This document shows, piece after piece, positions 1-6,132 of a stretch of DNA of 64,000 nucleotides (positions within the stretch are counted from its first letter, which is position 1; each line of letters begins with the position of its first letter). The stretch is from positions 1,138,001-1,202,000 of the forward strand of contig NC_011898.1 in NCBI RefSeq assembly GCF_000022065.1. The letters are read 5' to 3'. The notes beneath the pieces were generated by a model. It was not told the DNA's origin. It made no database searches and was given only the letters and a program-made list of their open reading frames with translations. The position numbers and the translations under genes were made by a program. Source of the DNA: Ruminiclostridium cellulolyticum H10. GTDB lineage: Bacteria; Bacillota; Clostridia; Acetivibrionales; DSM-1351.

Positions 1-7
1 ACAAAAG

Positions 8-33
8 CCTTGCTAAACAGCAAGGTTTTATTT
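8..33 (+). terminator. Rho-independent terminator of an upstream gene
   Basis: A 7-bp perfect stem (CCTTGCT, loop AAAC, AGCAAGG) is followed by TTTTATTTT. Weak A/T pairing extends the stem outward. It ends a plus-strand gene lying before the window. No gene is visible in 34-284 apart from an open frame (from about 135 into the next gene) whose residues faintly recall an AgrB C-terminus; this is too short to call. Confidence 0.75.
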
Positions 34-284
34 TAACTTTTTTAGGTGAGGGAGAATACTTTTCAGATATTTGTGATATGAGATTATTTATATTATTTTC
101 CGGTATGCCCTTTATTAAATAATCAAGAGATACATGTAAACAGCAGAATAACACCAATTTAGTTGGTCTTGTGTCGAAAAGTGTAACTATTTCATGGTTT
201 ATAGGTCTTTCTCTGATTGTATTTACTTTGGAGATTTTATGTCATAAAATGGTTATAGTAAAAAAATGTAGGAGATGCATATAT

Positions 285-1094
285 ATGGTAATGAATTTGT
301 ATATTTTATTTTTAGTATCATTGCCCGAATCGTTTTTAAATTTAATAATAGCCTTACTTATTACTACCAGAAAAGAAGATTTAAAAGTAAATAAGCGGAA
401 TGTTATTAAATTTTCTACAACCATACTTTTAATGCTCCTTTCAACATGGATCATACGACCTATATCTCCTAATATCATAACAAGTGTTACATTACATACT
501 ATTGCATACTCACTGATATTTATGCTGGTATATAAGATGAAGCTTATATATGCTTTATTCGGTATTTCATTTTTTTTACTGATAATAACTACAACTGAAA
601 TTTTATATGCACCTTATGTGATTACATATATATTTAAAGGAATGGCCAATTTTCAGAATATTTATCATTGGTACGTGTTGCTTGCAATTCCGCAGCGAAT
701 TTTTCAGGTAATAGTGATAGTATTTTTATGGAGACATGAAATCCTGTTAGCGACTAGGATAAACCGCCGGGTTCACAGATTATTTCTGGCATCATTTCTA
801 CTGTTATTGTTTGGAGAACAATTGCTCTATTTCGTATTTCTTACCGTTTTTGAAAAGATGCAGTTAGTTTGTCAAATAACATTTTCTGTTTCCGTTTTTG
901 TAATAGTATCGGTACTTAATATACTGATGTTTAAATTAATCTATACAGTAATTAATGGTTTAATAGTAAAGTCGTATAATAAATATTGCGAATTTGAGGA
1001 TGACGTAAAATTTGCTTTGGATGAAATACGTTCTTTGTTGGCAAATAACCAAGTGGATGAGGCAGTTAAGCTTATAGATTATATTACCGAGTAA
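285..1094 (+). CDS. AgrC-like membrane receptor lacking the kinase domain
   Basis: Multi-pass membrane protein of 269 residues with six to seven hydrophobic segments. The opening (MNLYILFLVSLPES) and layout resemble the sensor half of clostridial AgrC/GHKL histidine kinases. The final 40 residues align with the AgrC dimerisation helix, but the usual FRHDVKNHL box reads FEDDVKFAL, so the phosphoacceptor His is gone. The protein then stops, with no GHKL ATPase domain. A plausible role is binding or sequestering the peptide from the next gene, or signalling through a partner; both are inferences. A GTG at 171 is in frame, but the ATG at 285 has an AGGAG element 9 nt upstream and places the start at the first family-like residue. 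It lies 28 nt before the agrD-like gene and is probably co-transcribed with it. Confidence 0.7.
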   Translation: MVMNLYILFLVSLPESFLNLIIALLITTRKEDLKVNKRNVIKFSTTILLMLLSTWIIRPISPNIITSVTLHTIAYSLIFMLVYKMKLIYALFGISFFLLIITTTEILYAPYVITYIFKGMANFQNIYHWYVLLAIPQRIFQVIVIVFLWRHEILLATRINRRVHRLFLASFLLLLFGEQLLYFVFLTVFEKMQLVCQITFSVSVFVIVSVLNILMFKLIYTVINGLIVKSYNKYCEFEDDVKFALDEIRSLLANNQVDEAVKLIDYITE

Positions 1095-1122
1095 GTATCT
1101 AAACAGAGGGGAGGGAAGGATT

Positions 1123-1269
1123 ATGAAGTCAAAAATCAAATTTTTGCTTGCACCTTTGTCACTTATAATTACACAGCTTGCGTTATCAGGCGTTTGCACT
1201 GCGTGTAGCTCAACCTTTTATCAGCCAAAAGCACCAAAGCATTTGACGGCAAATAGAACGCATAGCTGA
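1123..1269 (+). CDS. agrD-like: AgrD-like cyclic lactone autoinducer prepeptide
   Basis: A 48-residue peptide with an AgrD layout: a basic start (MKSKIK), an amphipathic/hydrophobic leader to about residue 24, a Cys-containing core (CTACSSTF, residues 25-32) and the tail YQPKAPKHLT. The tail aligns with the AgrB-recognised DEVEVPKELT tail of staphylococcal AgrD. By that alignment the mature signal would be a thiolactone closed from Cys28 to Phe32, a five-residue ring (CSSTF) with a short N-terminal tail. The ribosome binding site GGGAGGGAAGG lies just upstream of the ATG. No AgrB protease is present after it; one could lie before the window or elsewhere. A strong terminator follows directly. 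Confidence 0.8.
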   Translation: MKSKIKFLLAPLSLIITQLALSGVCTACSSTFYQPKAPKHLTANRTHS

Positions 1270-1296
1270 GTTTAATCGGAACAACCATGGAGTCAA

Positions 1297-1343
1297 GACA
1301 AAAACACCTTAATTAATTTTTAAGTGTGTTTTTGTTTTTTTTC
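1297..1343. terminator. Bidirectional terminator between agrD-like and XRE genes
   Basis: The inverted repeat ACAAAAACACCTTAA / TTAAGTGTGTTTTTGT has one bulge and is followed by a T8 run on the plus strand and an A-rich flank on the other side. It ends the agrD-like transcript. It also overlaps the stop codon of the convergent XRE gene. Confidence 0.7.
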
Positions 1344-1721
1344 CTGCTTGATTAGCTTATTTAGAAGTTTTTCAAATTGGTTTATTTCGATATTTGAATC
1401 CTTTATCCTTACTGCAAGCTCAAGATAGGGTATAAAATCCTGATTCTTCAAATACTTCTCAAAAGCATATAATTCCGAACTGTATGGCTTTCTTTCGCTA
1501 GAAGGTATGTTTTCTATATGATCAGTAATTCCAAGCATATAGTCGGAGGATACATTAAAATGCTTTGAAAATTGTACAATAACATCTGGGTCTGGCTCTC
1601 TTTCACCAAGCTCATATTTTGAAATAGCTTCTCTGCTTTTACCTAAAGCTTTTGCCACTTCTTTTTGGGATTGTCTCTTAACATTACGTAAACTTTTAAT
1701 TCTCTCTGGCAATATATGCAT
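1320..1721 (-). CDS. XRE-family (Cro/cI-like) transcriptional regulator
   Basis: DNA-binding repressor of 133 residues. Residues 5-60 form a typical HTH_XRE domain (RIKSLR, then QKEVAKALGKSREAISKYELG with P-D-V downstream), followed by the common FNVSSDYMLG end. The C-terminal half is charged, alpha-helical and unassigned, and may serve oligomerisation or ligand sensing. The start is the ATG at 1721, preceded by GAGGTG at good distance. The in-frame GTG nine bases further upstream lies inside that binding site and is unlikely. The gene has its own promoter and faces a divergent promoter with a palindrome at 1878-1892, so autoregulation plus control of the divergent transcript is likely. A decayed copy of its 5 prime end lies at 2087-2131. 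Confidence 0.85.
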   Translation of the reverse strand: MHILPERIKSLRNVKRQSQKEVAKALGKSREAISKYELGEREPDPDVIVQFSKHFNVSSDYMLGITDHIENIPSSERKPYSSELYAFEKYLKNQDFIPYLELAVRIKDSNIEINQFEKLLNKLIKQEKKQKHT

Positions 1722-1741
1722 CTTAATCACCTCAAGATACT

Positions 1742-1770
1742 ATTATAAGTACTCATACCATTTTATGCAA
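1742..1770 (-). promoter_or_regulatory. Promoter of the XRE regulator gene
   Basis: On the minus strand, TTGCAT (1770-1765) and TATAAT (1747-1742) are separated by 17 nt and lie 21 bases upstream of the ATG at 1721. The spacer contains GGTATGAGTAC, a partial match to the palindrome at the divergent promoter. Confidence 0.6.
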
Positions 1771-1842
1771 TATTTTTTATTAATCGACAAATCTATTTTT
1801 ATGCGACAATTGTAATTTATTATAAAAAATAACAAAATAAGG

Positions 1843-1892
1843 TTGACTGTTTCGCAAAATGGTATTATAATAAAATCGGTACGAGGCGTACC
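1843..1892 (+). promoter_or_regulatory. Divergent promoter with palindromic operator (module 1)
   Basis: TTGACT (1843-1848) and TATAAT (1866-1871) with exactly 17 nt spacing. Seven bases later, at the expected transcription start, lies the perfect palindrome GGTACG-AGG-CGTACC (1878-1892). This is a textbook repressor site, probably bound by the adjacent XRE protein. The transcript (about 190 nt, to the hairpin at 2030-2068) holds no convincing gene; only a tiny MNINDKLS reading frame is present. It could be a small RNA. Confidence 0.65.
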
Positions 1893-2029
1893 AACTTAAA
1901 ATGAATATAAACGACAAACTATCTTAAAAAGCACTTTAATTTTATTTAAATTCGGGTTGGTACACTTCTTTTCTATTTATAATACAAAAGGTATTGGTAT
2001 AATACTAGAGGAACAGCCAATACAAGTAG

Positions 2030-2068
2030 CAGGGGGAGGGGACTGACGGCACCCCTCAACCCTGTTTT
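2030..2068 (+). terminator. Terminator-like GC-rich hairpin
   Basis: A stem of 6 bp (GAGGGG/CCCCTC) plus 5 bp (CAGGG/CCCTG), separated by a small bulge, with a 10-nt loop and followed by TTTT. It would end the transcript from the module 1 promoter. The GC-rich stem stands out in AT-rich surroundings. Confidence 0.5.
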
Positions 2069-2086
2069 CATCCTATGGAATGTCCT

Positions 2087-2131
2087 CTAACATTGAACCA
2101 AACTTTTAATTCTCTCTGGCAGAATATGCAT
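2087..2131 (-). pseudogene. Decayed second copy of the XRE regulator 5 prime end
   Basis: The minus strand from 2131 reads MHILPERIKSL, identical to the start of the intact regulator, then VQC and a stop. DNA identity to 1690-1735 is nearly complete over about 35 bases. Its promoter also survives on the minus strand: TTGCCT (2178-2173), an 18-nt spacer, and TATAAT (2154-2149). The rest of the gene is missing, so this is a truncated duplicate. Confidence 0.65.
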
Positions 2132-2272
2132 CTGCCACCTCAGTGAAAATTATATGATACCAATCATACGTTAGGCAATATCTTTTTTAGTTCACGCAGT
2201 TTTATAAGCAGAATTGGAGTTTACAGATACAATACTGCATCTGTAAGTTAATTATAATATTGGAAAATATTG

Positions 2273-2322
2273 TTGACTATTATTATATTTAATATTATAA
2301 TTAGGACGGTACAATAAGTACC
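2273..2322 (+). promoter_or_regulatory. Divergent promoter with palindromic operator (module 2)
   Basis: TTGACT (2273-2278), 17 nt, TATAAT (2296-2301), then 7 bases later the palindrome GGTAC-AATAA-GTACC (2308-2322). Geometry is identical to module 1 while the bases between differ. This points to selection on both elements and control by the same XRE protein. The transcript runs to the terminator at 2661-2702. Confidence 0.65.
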
Positions 2323-2461
2323 ATGATTTAAATTTAAACATGAATGCATAAAACCTTAAAACCCACACCAGAACAATATTAAAGCAAATTAACCCGGTAA
2401 ACATTGTAGAAATATGTATATTGGTTAGGGTAAAAACCGGAATGGAGAGGAGGTACTTAAA

Positions 2462-2557
2462 ATTTTACGAACAGTACCCAAAAATGTGTGTGTTAGATAC
2501 AAAAAGAAAGTACTTGATAATGCCCCTTTTAAAAAAGATTTAATGCTAATGATTTAA
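2462..2557 (+). CDS. Possible small basic peptide (31 residues), ATT start
   Basis: An AGGAGG at 2448-2453 sits 8 nt before an ATT that opens a 31-codon frame ending in TAA. The peptide carries CVRYKKKVLD in its middle. It is the only frame in the module 2 transcript with a well-placed ribosome binding site. The non-standard start and short length make it uncertain. I recognise no family. Confidence 0.2.
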   Translation: MLRTVPKNVCVRYKKKVLDNAPFKKDLMLMI

Positions 2558-2660
2558 AAGTTTTTGTCATTAATTATAGGAACGACAGATATTAAATATG
2601 TTTCAAGTCAATGGCAATTAATAAATATATATCATCCATTCGTTTTATGCTTTCATAAAT

Positions 2661-2702
2661 ACACTCCTGCTAATGGCACTCTATTAGGAGTGTCTTTTTT
2701 TA
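2661..2702 (+). terminator. Rho-independent terminator of the module 2 transcript
   Basis: An 8-bp perfect stem ACACTCCT/AGGAGTGT, with part of the loop also pairing (TAAT/ATTA), is followed by CTTTTTTT. It lies about 40 nt before the ferredoxin-like frame. Confidence 0.8.
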
Positions 2703-2742
2703 TAAGTTATAATTAAGATACAAGCCATCTGTATTTCATAAT

Positions 2743-2970
2743 TTGGTATGCCCGTTTGGTACGATTCAGAAATTCTTTGGCAGATTTGCTAAATTTTCAG
2801 AAAAGGTAGATAAAGAAAGCTGTATTGGGTGCAAGCTTTGTGAGAAGGATTGTCCTTCCGATGCAATAACAGTTAAAACCACAGATAAAAAGGCTGAAAT
2901 TGAAACTTCACTATGTTTGCAATGCACTAACTGCCAACAAATATGCCCTAAGGATGCCGTTCACTACTAA
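2743..2970 (+). CDS. Small 4Fe-4S dicluster ferredoxin-like protein, probably a 5 prime-truncated fragment
   Basis: The frame encodes 75 residues with two cysteine sets, CIGCKLCEKDCP (residues 27-38) and CLQCTNCQQICP (about 58-69). These are the CxxCxxCxxxCP pattern of bacterial-type 2[4Fe-4S] ferredoxins, so an electron-carrier role is likely if it is expressed. The first residues (VCPFGTIQKFFG) look like the interior of a longer iron-sulfur protein. The only start is a TTG at 2743 with no ribosome binding site. The nearby ATG at 2748 is out of frame. The frame sits just after a terminator with no visible promoter. It is therefore probably the 3 prime remnant of a longer gene. Confidence 0.55.
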   Translation: MVCPFGTIQKFFGRFAKFSEKVDKESCIGCKLCEKDCPSDAITVKTTDKKAEIETSLCLQCTNCQQICPKDAVHY

Positions 2971-3075
2971 AAGCAAAGATATCTTTTTTTGTATGGTAGC
3001 TTTACTCAGCATTAGAAACTGCACAACATTTACAACTATAGAAGAGACTGAAAATCATCGTATTTTCCGATAGAT

Positions 3076-3108
3076 ACAGCGGTTGCTTGTGCCTTCAGAA
3101 ACCGCTGT
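3076..3108. repeat. Inverted repeat (9-bp arms) in a gene-free gap
   Basis: ACAGCGGTT / AACCGCTGT with a 15-nt loop lies in the 2971-3194 gap. There is no T-run on either side, so it is a poor intrinsic terminator. It may still end or protect the 3 prime end of the convergent methyltransferase transcript. Nothing else was seen in the gap. Confidence 0.35.
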
Positions 3109-3194
3109 AGTCTTAGCCTCTAATCGAGCGGCAGCAAATCACAGGAGAGTCTGTTGGTGTTACTTATAGTGATTTATACTTTTAGAGCGAGATC

Positions 3195-3869
3195 TTAAAC
3201 CTCTCTAGATGATATCACAAGATTAATTTCCTTTGTGTTTACAATCCAGTCGTCCAAACCTGCTTCTTTAAGTAGTTGGAGAGTCTCATCCTTACTGTAT
3301 GTAGACCGGAGGTTTTTAAGAAATTCAGATTTCTCGACTTCTTTGTATAAGAGCAGCAAGTTGATAAAGGCTTGATTAATTTGTCGGTTGAGGTCTTCAA
3401 TAATAACCAGACCGTCCTTTTTGCAGATTCTGGCACATTCCTTCAGTACTGCAACAGGATTTTCCCAGAGATGCAATGTGCCGAAGGAAAAAACAATATC
3501 AGCACTGTCATCCGAAAGAGGCAGTTGTGTTAGAGAATTTTTTTTGTATTTAATGTCCGGCTTGGCTCCTGCCCAACAGCATAGATTCAGGTTAGAACTT
3601 GCTACATCATACAAAAAGGGGTTTTCTTCAAAACCTGTAATTTTTATTTGTGGAAAATTGGCACTGATATAGAGTGAAGTAAGCCCCGTACAAGCTCCAA
3701 CCTCCACAAGCTGAAAGCCTTCCTTACAGTTAGATAAAATGGTATTGGCTGCTACTTTGTGCGGTTTGACAGCTGTGCGGCGCAGTGACATATCATATGT
3801 AATTGCGGCATAATGACTGTCAAATATATTGTCCAGTGGTATACGTTCTTCTAAGTCGAACTTAGGCAT
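3195..3869 (-). CDS. Class I SAM-dependent methyltransferase
   Basis: 224-residue methyltransferase of the Methyltransf_11/25 type. The SAM-binding glycine-rich motif I is LVEVGACTGLTSLYI (about residues 54-68), followed by the acidic residue ending strand 2 (ITGFEENP). The motif IV region reads DIVFSFGTLHLWENP, and after motif IV comes KECARICKKDGLVIIED. The substrate is not evident; related proteins modify small molecules. The start ATG at 3869 has AGGAGG 7-8 nt upstream. The gene is monocistronic on the minus strand. It shares the 3870-4325 intergenic region with the divergent radical SAM gene, and that region is extremely AT-rich. It is not obviously part of the biosynthetic cluster. Confidence 0.8.
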   Translation of the reverse strand: MPKFDLEERIPLDNIFDSHYAAITYDMSLRRTAVKPHKVAANTILSNCKEGFQLVEVGACTGLTSLYISANFPQIKITGFEENPFLYDVASSNLNLCCWAGAKPDIKYKKNSLTQLPLSDDSADIVFSFGTLHLWENPVAVLKECARICKKDGLVIIEDLNRQINQAFINLLLLYKEVEKSEFLKNLRSTYSKDETLQLLKEAGLDDWIVNTKEINLVISSREV

Positions 3870-4270
3870 AATATAACCTCCTGCCTATATAAATAAAAAC
3901 ATGGTCTTAATTTAAGATTAAATATACAAACTGCAATATTTTAAGTCTACACATCATAATATATGCGATTGATAAACTAATCTTCCATTAATATGGGTTA
4001 ATACAATACGAATATGAATTATAGGGAAATTATCCTATATATTACATTAAAGTGAATATTATGACAATAAGTATAATATTTGTATAAAACATTGTCAACA
4101 TTTTTTATAGATACCATATATTTATACACTGCTTGTATTATAAAAATATGTTGAAATTTAACAATTGCCTAAGTATAATTATGATATAAGTAAAAATATT
4201 AATATTTTGTAATTAAATATATAAATCTTACAAAATATTCAAGCAAAATTAACTCTGGAATATATAATAA

Positions 4271-4298
4271 TTGACACTTGTCAAGGCTCCATTATAAA
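4271..4298 (+). promoter_or_regulatory. Promoter of the Elp3-like radical SAM gene with overlapping palindrome
   Basis: TTGACA (4271-4276) and TATAAA (4293-4298) with 16 nt spacing. The -35 box is the left arm of the palindrome TTGACA-CT-TGTCAA (4271-4284), so a regulator binding there would block RNA polymerase. The gene-free stretch 3870-4270 is AT-rich with no other clear signal. Confidence 0.6.
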
Positions 4299-4325
4299 TT
4301 AAAGAATTAGGAAAGGGAGACGGAT

Positions 4326-5636
4326 ATGTTTATAGATGATGTCATTGCAAAAATTTGGGAGCCCTCTTATATCGAATACAAAAGAATATACGATAAGGCA
4401 ATGAATACTGACACAGATAAACTGTTTCACACCCTTGCCGGACAGAAAATGAGTACTATTTACTACCCTAATGGGTTAACAATGAGTGTATTGGCGACAA
4501 GCGGATGCCCTCACAGATTCAGAGAAGACAGGATTTCGGGATGCAGTATGTGTAATTACCAGTCATATTTTTTTAACACATATGCATCAATGGCTGCGTT
4601 GAAAAAAAAAGATATAAATCTTTATGCCAAGGCTGTTCGTTTGAGCTTTGAAAATGCAAGAGGAGTTATGTCTAAACCCAACCTATTCGAGTTGATTTCG
4701 GCTAGCGATACCCTGAGCAGAGAGGAATTACCACCTCAAGCATTTGAAGAATTATTTGGCAAAAATGATCTATTTAGTAAAAAACCATTCAAATATATTA
4801 TGGAAACCAGAGCCCCCAGTGTAACTTCCGAGAGCATGGAAATGCTAAAAAAATATCTTGGAAATAAATCAAGGGTGTTACTGGAATTAGGGATAGAATC
4901 TTCTGACGAGTGGATCAGAAATCACTGGATAAATAAAGATATCACTAATAAAGACATTATAACAGCAGTTGAACTAATACATCAGGCCGGATTTAAGTTT
5001 TCTATTAATATACTATTTGGAATTCCTATGCTAACTGAACAACAGTCAATAGAAATATTCAAAAAATCGGTCGAATGGGCTGACGAACTGGGTGCTGATG
5101 AAATTTTATGTTTTCCGCTAAGTAGAAAGGAAGGAACATTACAAGGTTTTCTTTACAAGGAATTAAGGGACAGTCAAAGATTAATAGATGCAGGATTGGT
5201 AAACGGGGAGCATACTGGGTTGCCATGGCTGTTCTCAGCATTGGAAGCAGTTCATCAGGTGGCGGTAGAAAGACCGTCGGTCATTAAAAAGTTAAACTTT
5301 GCACAGCAAAGTTCTGCTCAAAGTCCCGTTGAGAACACTTCTGCCTATAACAGTTCAATAGACTGTTACTGCTCACGGAATAACATAGATGTACTTGAAC
5401 AATTTGGAAGAGATAAAAATATTGCAAAACTAGAAGAAGCACTAGAAAACTTACAGAATGACCCCTGTTACAAGGATTATGTAAACTTGATAAAAAAACA
5501 AAAAAACGCCGGAAATATCTCAGACACTATCACTATTCTTGGAGAAGAGATAGCAAAGAAGTTATGGCCTGAAAGCTGTGAGGAGAAACTGTATGGGCTT
5601 AAGAAAGAATTGACTCTTTACGGAACTAAAGAGTAG
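4326..5636 (+). CDS. Elp3-like radical SAM protein of unknown substrate
   Basis: 436-residue radical SAM protein. The cluster-binding cysteines are in GCPHRFREDRISGCSMCNY (about residues 60-78), with CX11CX2C spacing rather than the classic CX3CX2C. This is like the Elp3 / archaeosine-synthase-related branch. Further radical SAM core features are ELGIESSDEWIRNHWINK (strand 4 region) and the FSINILFGIPMLTEQQS segment. A second small cysteine pair (DCYCS) lies near residue 350. It reductively cleaves SAM to a 5 prime-deoxyadenosyl radical; the substrate is unknown. The start is the ATG at 4326 with GAAAGGGAG upstream. It is followed by a decayed B12-radical SAM remnant, so this locus may once have been a larger radical SAM operon. 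Confidence 0.7.
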   Translation: MFIDDVIAKIWEPSYIEYKRIYDKAMNTDTDKLFHTLAGQKMSTIYYPNGLTMSVLATSGCPHRFREDRISGCSMCNYQSYFFNTYASMAALKKKDINLYAKAVRLSFENARGVMSKPNLFELISASDTLSREELPPQAFEELFGKNDLFSKKPFKYIMETRAPSVTSESMEMLKKYLGNKSRVLLELGIESSDEWIRNHWINKDITNKDIITAVELIHQAGFKFSINILFGIPMLTEQQSIEIFKKSVEWADELGADEILCFPLSRKEGTLQGFLYKELRDSQRLIDAGLVNGEHTGLPWLFSALEAVHQVAVERPSVIKKLNFAQQSSAQSPVENTSAYNSSIDCYCSRNNIDVLEQFGRDKNIAKLEEALENLQNDPCYKDYVNLIKKQKNAGNISDTITILGEEIAKKLWPESCEEKLYGLKKELTLYGTKE

Positions 5637-5677
5637 TTTAGCTGTAAAAATATAAAACAGGGAGTGTGTATCAATGT

Positions 5678-5918
5678 ATGAATATAGTGCTGGTGTATAC
5701 AAATAAAAATAAAGTTTTGACACCACCGCCTATTGGCCCTGCACACCTTATTCCACCATTTTCCAAGATTCTACGTATCAAAAGAAATTGATGTACAATG
5801 GGCCTAAAATTACATTGATGAGCAATCAAAGAAATATGCCTATAGAATGGCAAAGATGATACCAGTATCTATACGCAATCTGGCTTCAGGGTTATTTGAA
5901 AATTTGATTGCAATGTAA
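5678..5918 (+). pseudogene. Remnant of a B12-binding radical SAM gene
   Basis: From the ATG at 5678 (GGGAG upstream) the frame reads MNIVLVYTNKNK then TPPPIGP. This is the characteristic N-terminus of cobalamin-binding radical SAM proteins (first beta strand, then the PPxG loop), and it stops at 5791. Another frame continues across an in-frame stop with KKYAYRMAKMIPVSIRNL and ends at 5918; that tail is not recognised. About 80 residues are recoverable from a family usually over 450 long. The rest of the gap (5919-6132) holds a weak hairpin near 5940-5967 and an AT-rich leader, the presumed promoter region of the defence operon. Confidence 0.4.
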
Positions 5919-6132
5919 TTAGGGAGGTTCTGACACAGCGTGTCCGGCAGTGCTTCTTGCCACACCTTTCAATTAAAAAGATTATGTTTATTGATTCTTT
6001 CGTCTTAGTAGGAAATTATAATCAAATTTGATTTGTTTATACATAAATGGTATATTTTATAATAATTCAAATTTATTTATGAGATAAAATGATAAAACAA
6101 ATGATTCTGTAATAAAGAGGGTAAGTGCTTAT

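Noticed and set aside
171-284. N-terminal extension of the AgrC-like protein from a GTG at 171
   Set aside because: No ribosome binding site; the ATG at 285 has AGGAG and begins at the family-typical residue. The extension might instead be an AgrB remnant.
1092-1122. Frameshift or sequencing error hiding a kinase domain after the AgrC-like receptor
   Set aside because: The agrD-like gene with its own ribosome binding site follows directly, and no GHKL-type motif exists in any frame.
2748-2760. ATG at 2748 as start of the ferredoxin-like protein
   Set aside because: It is out of frame with the cysteine motifs.
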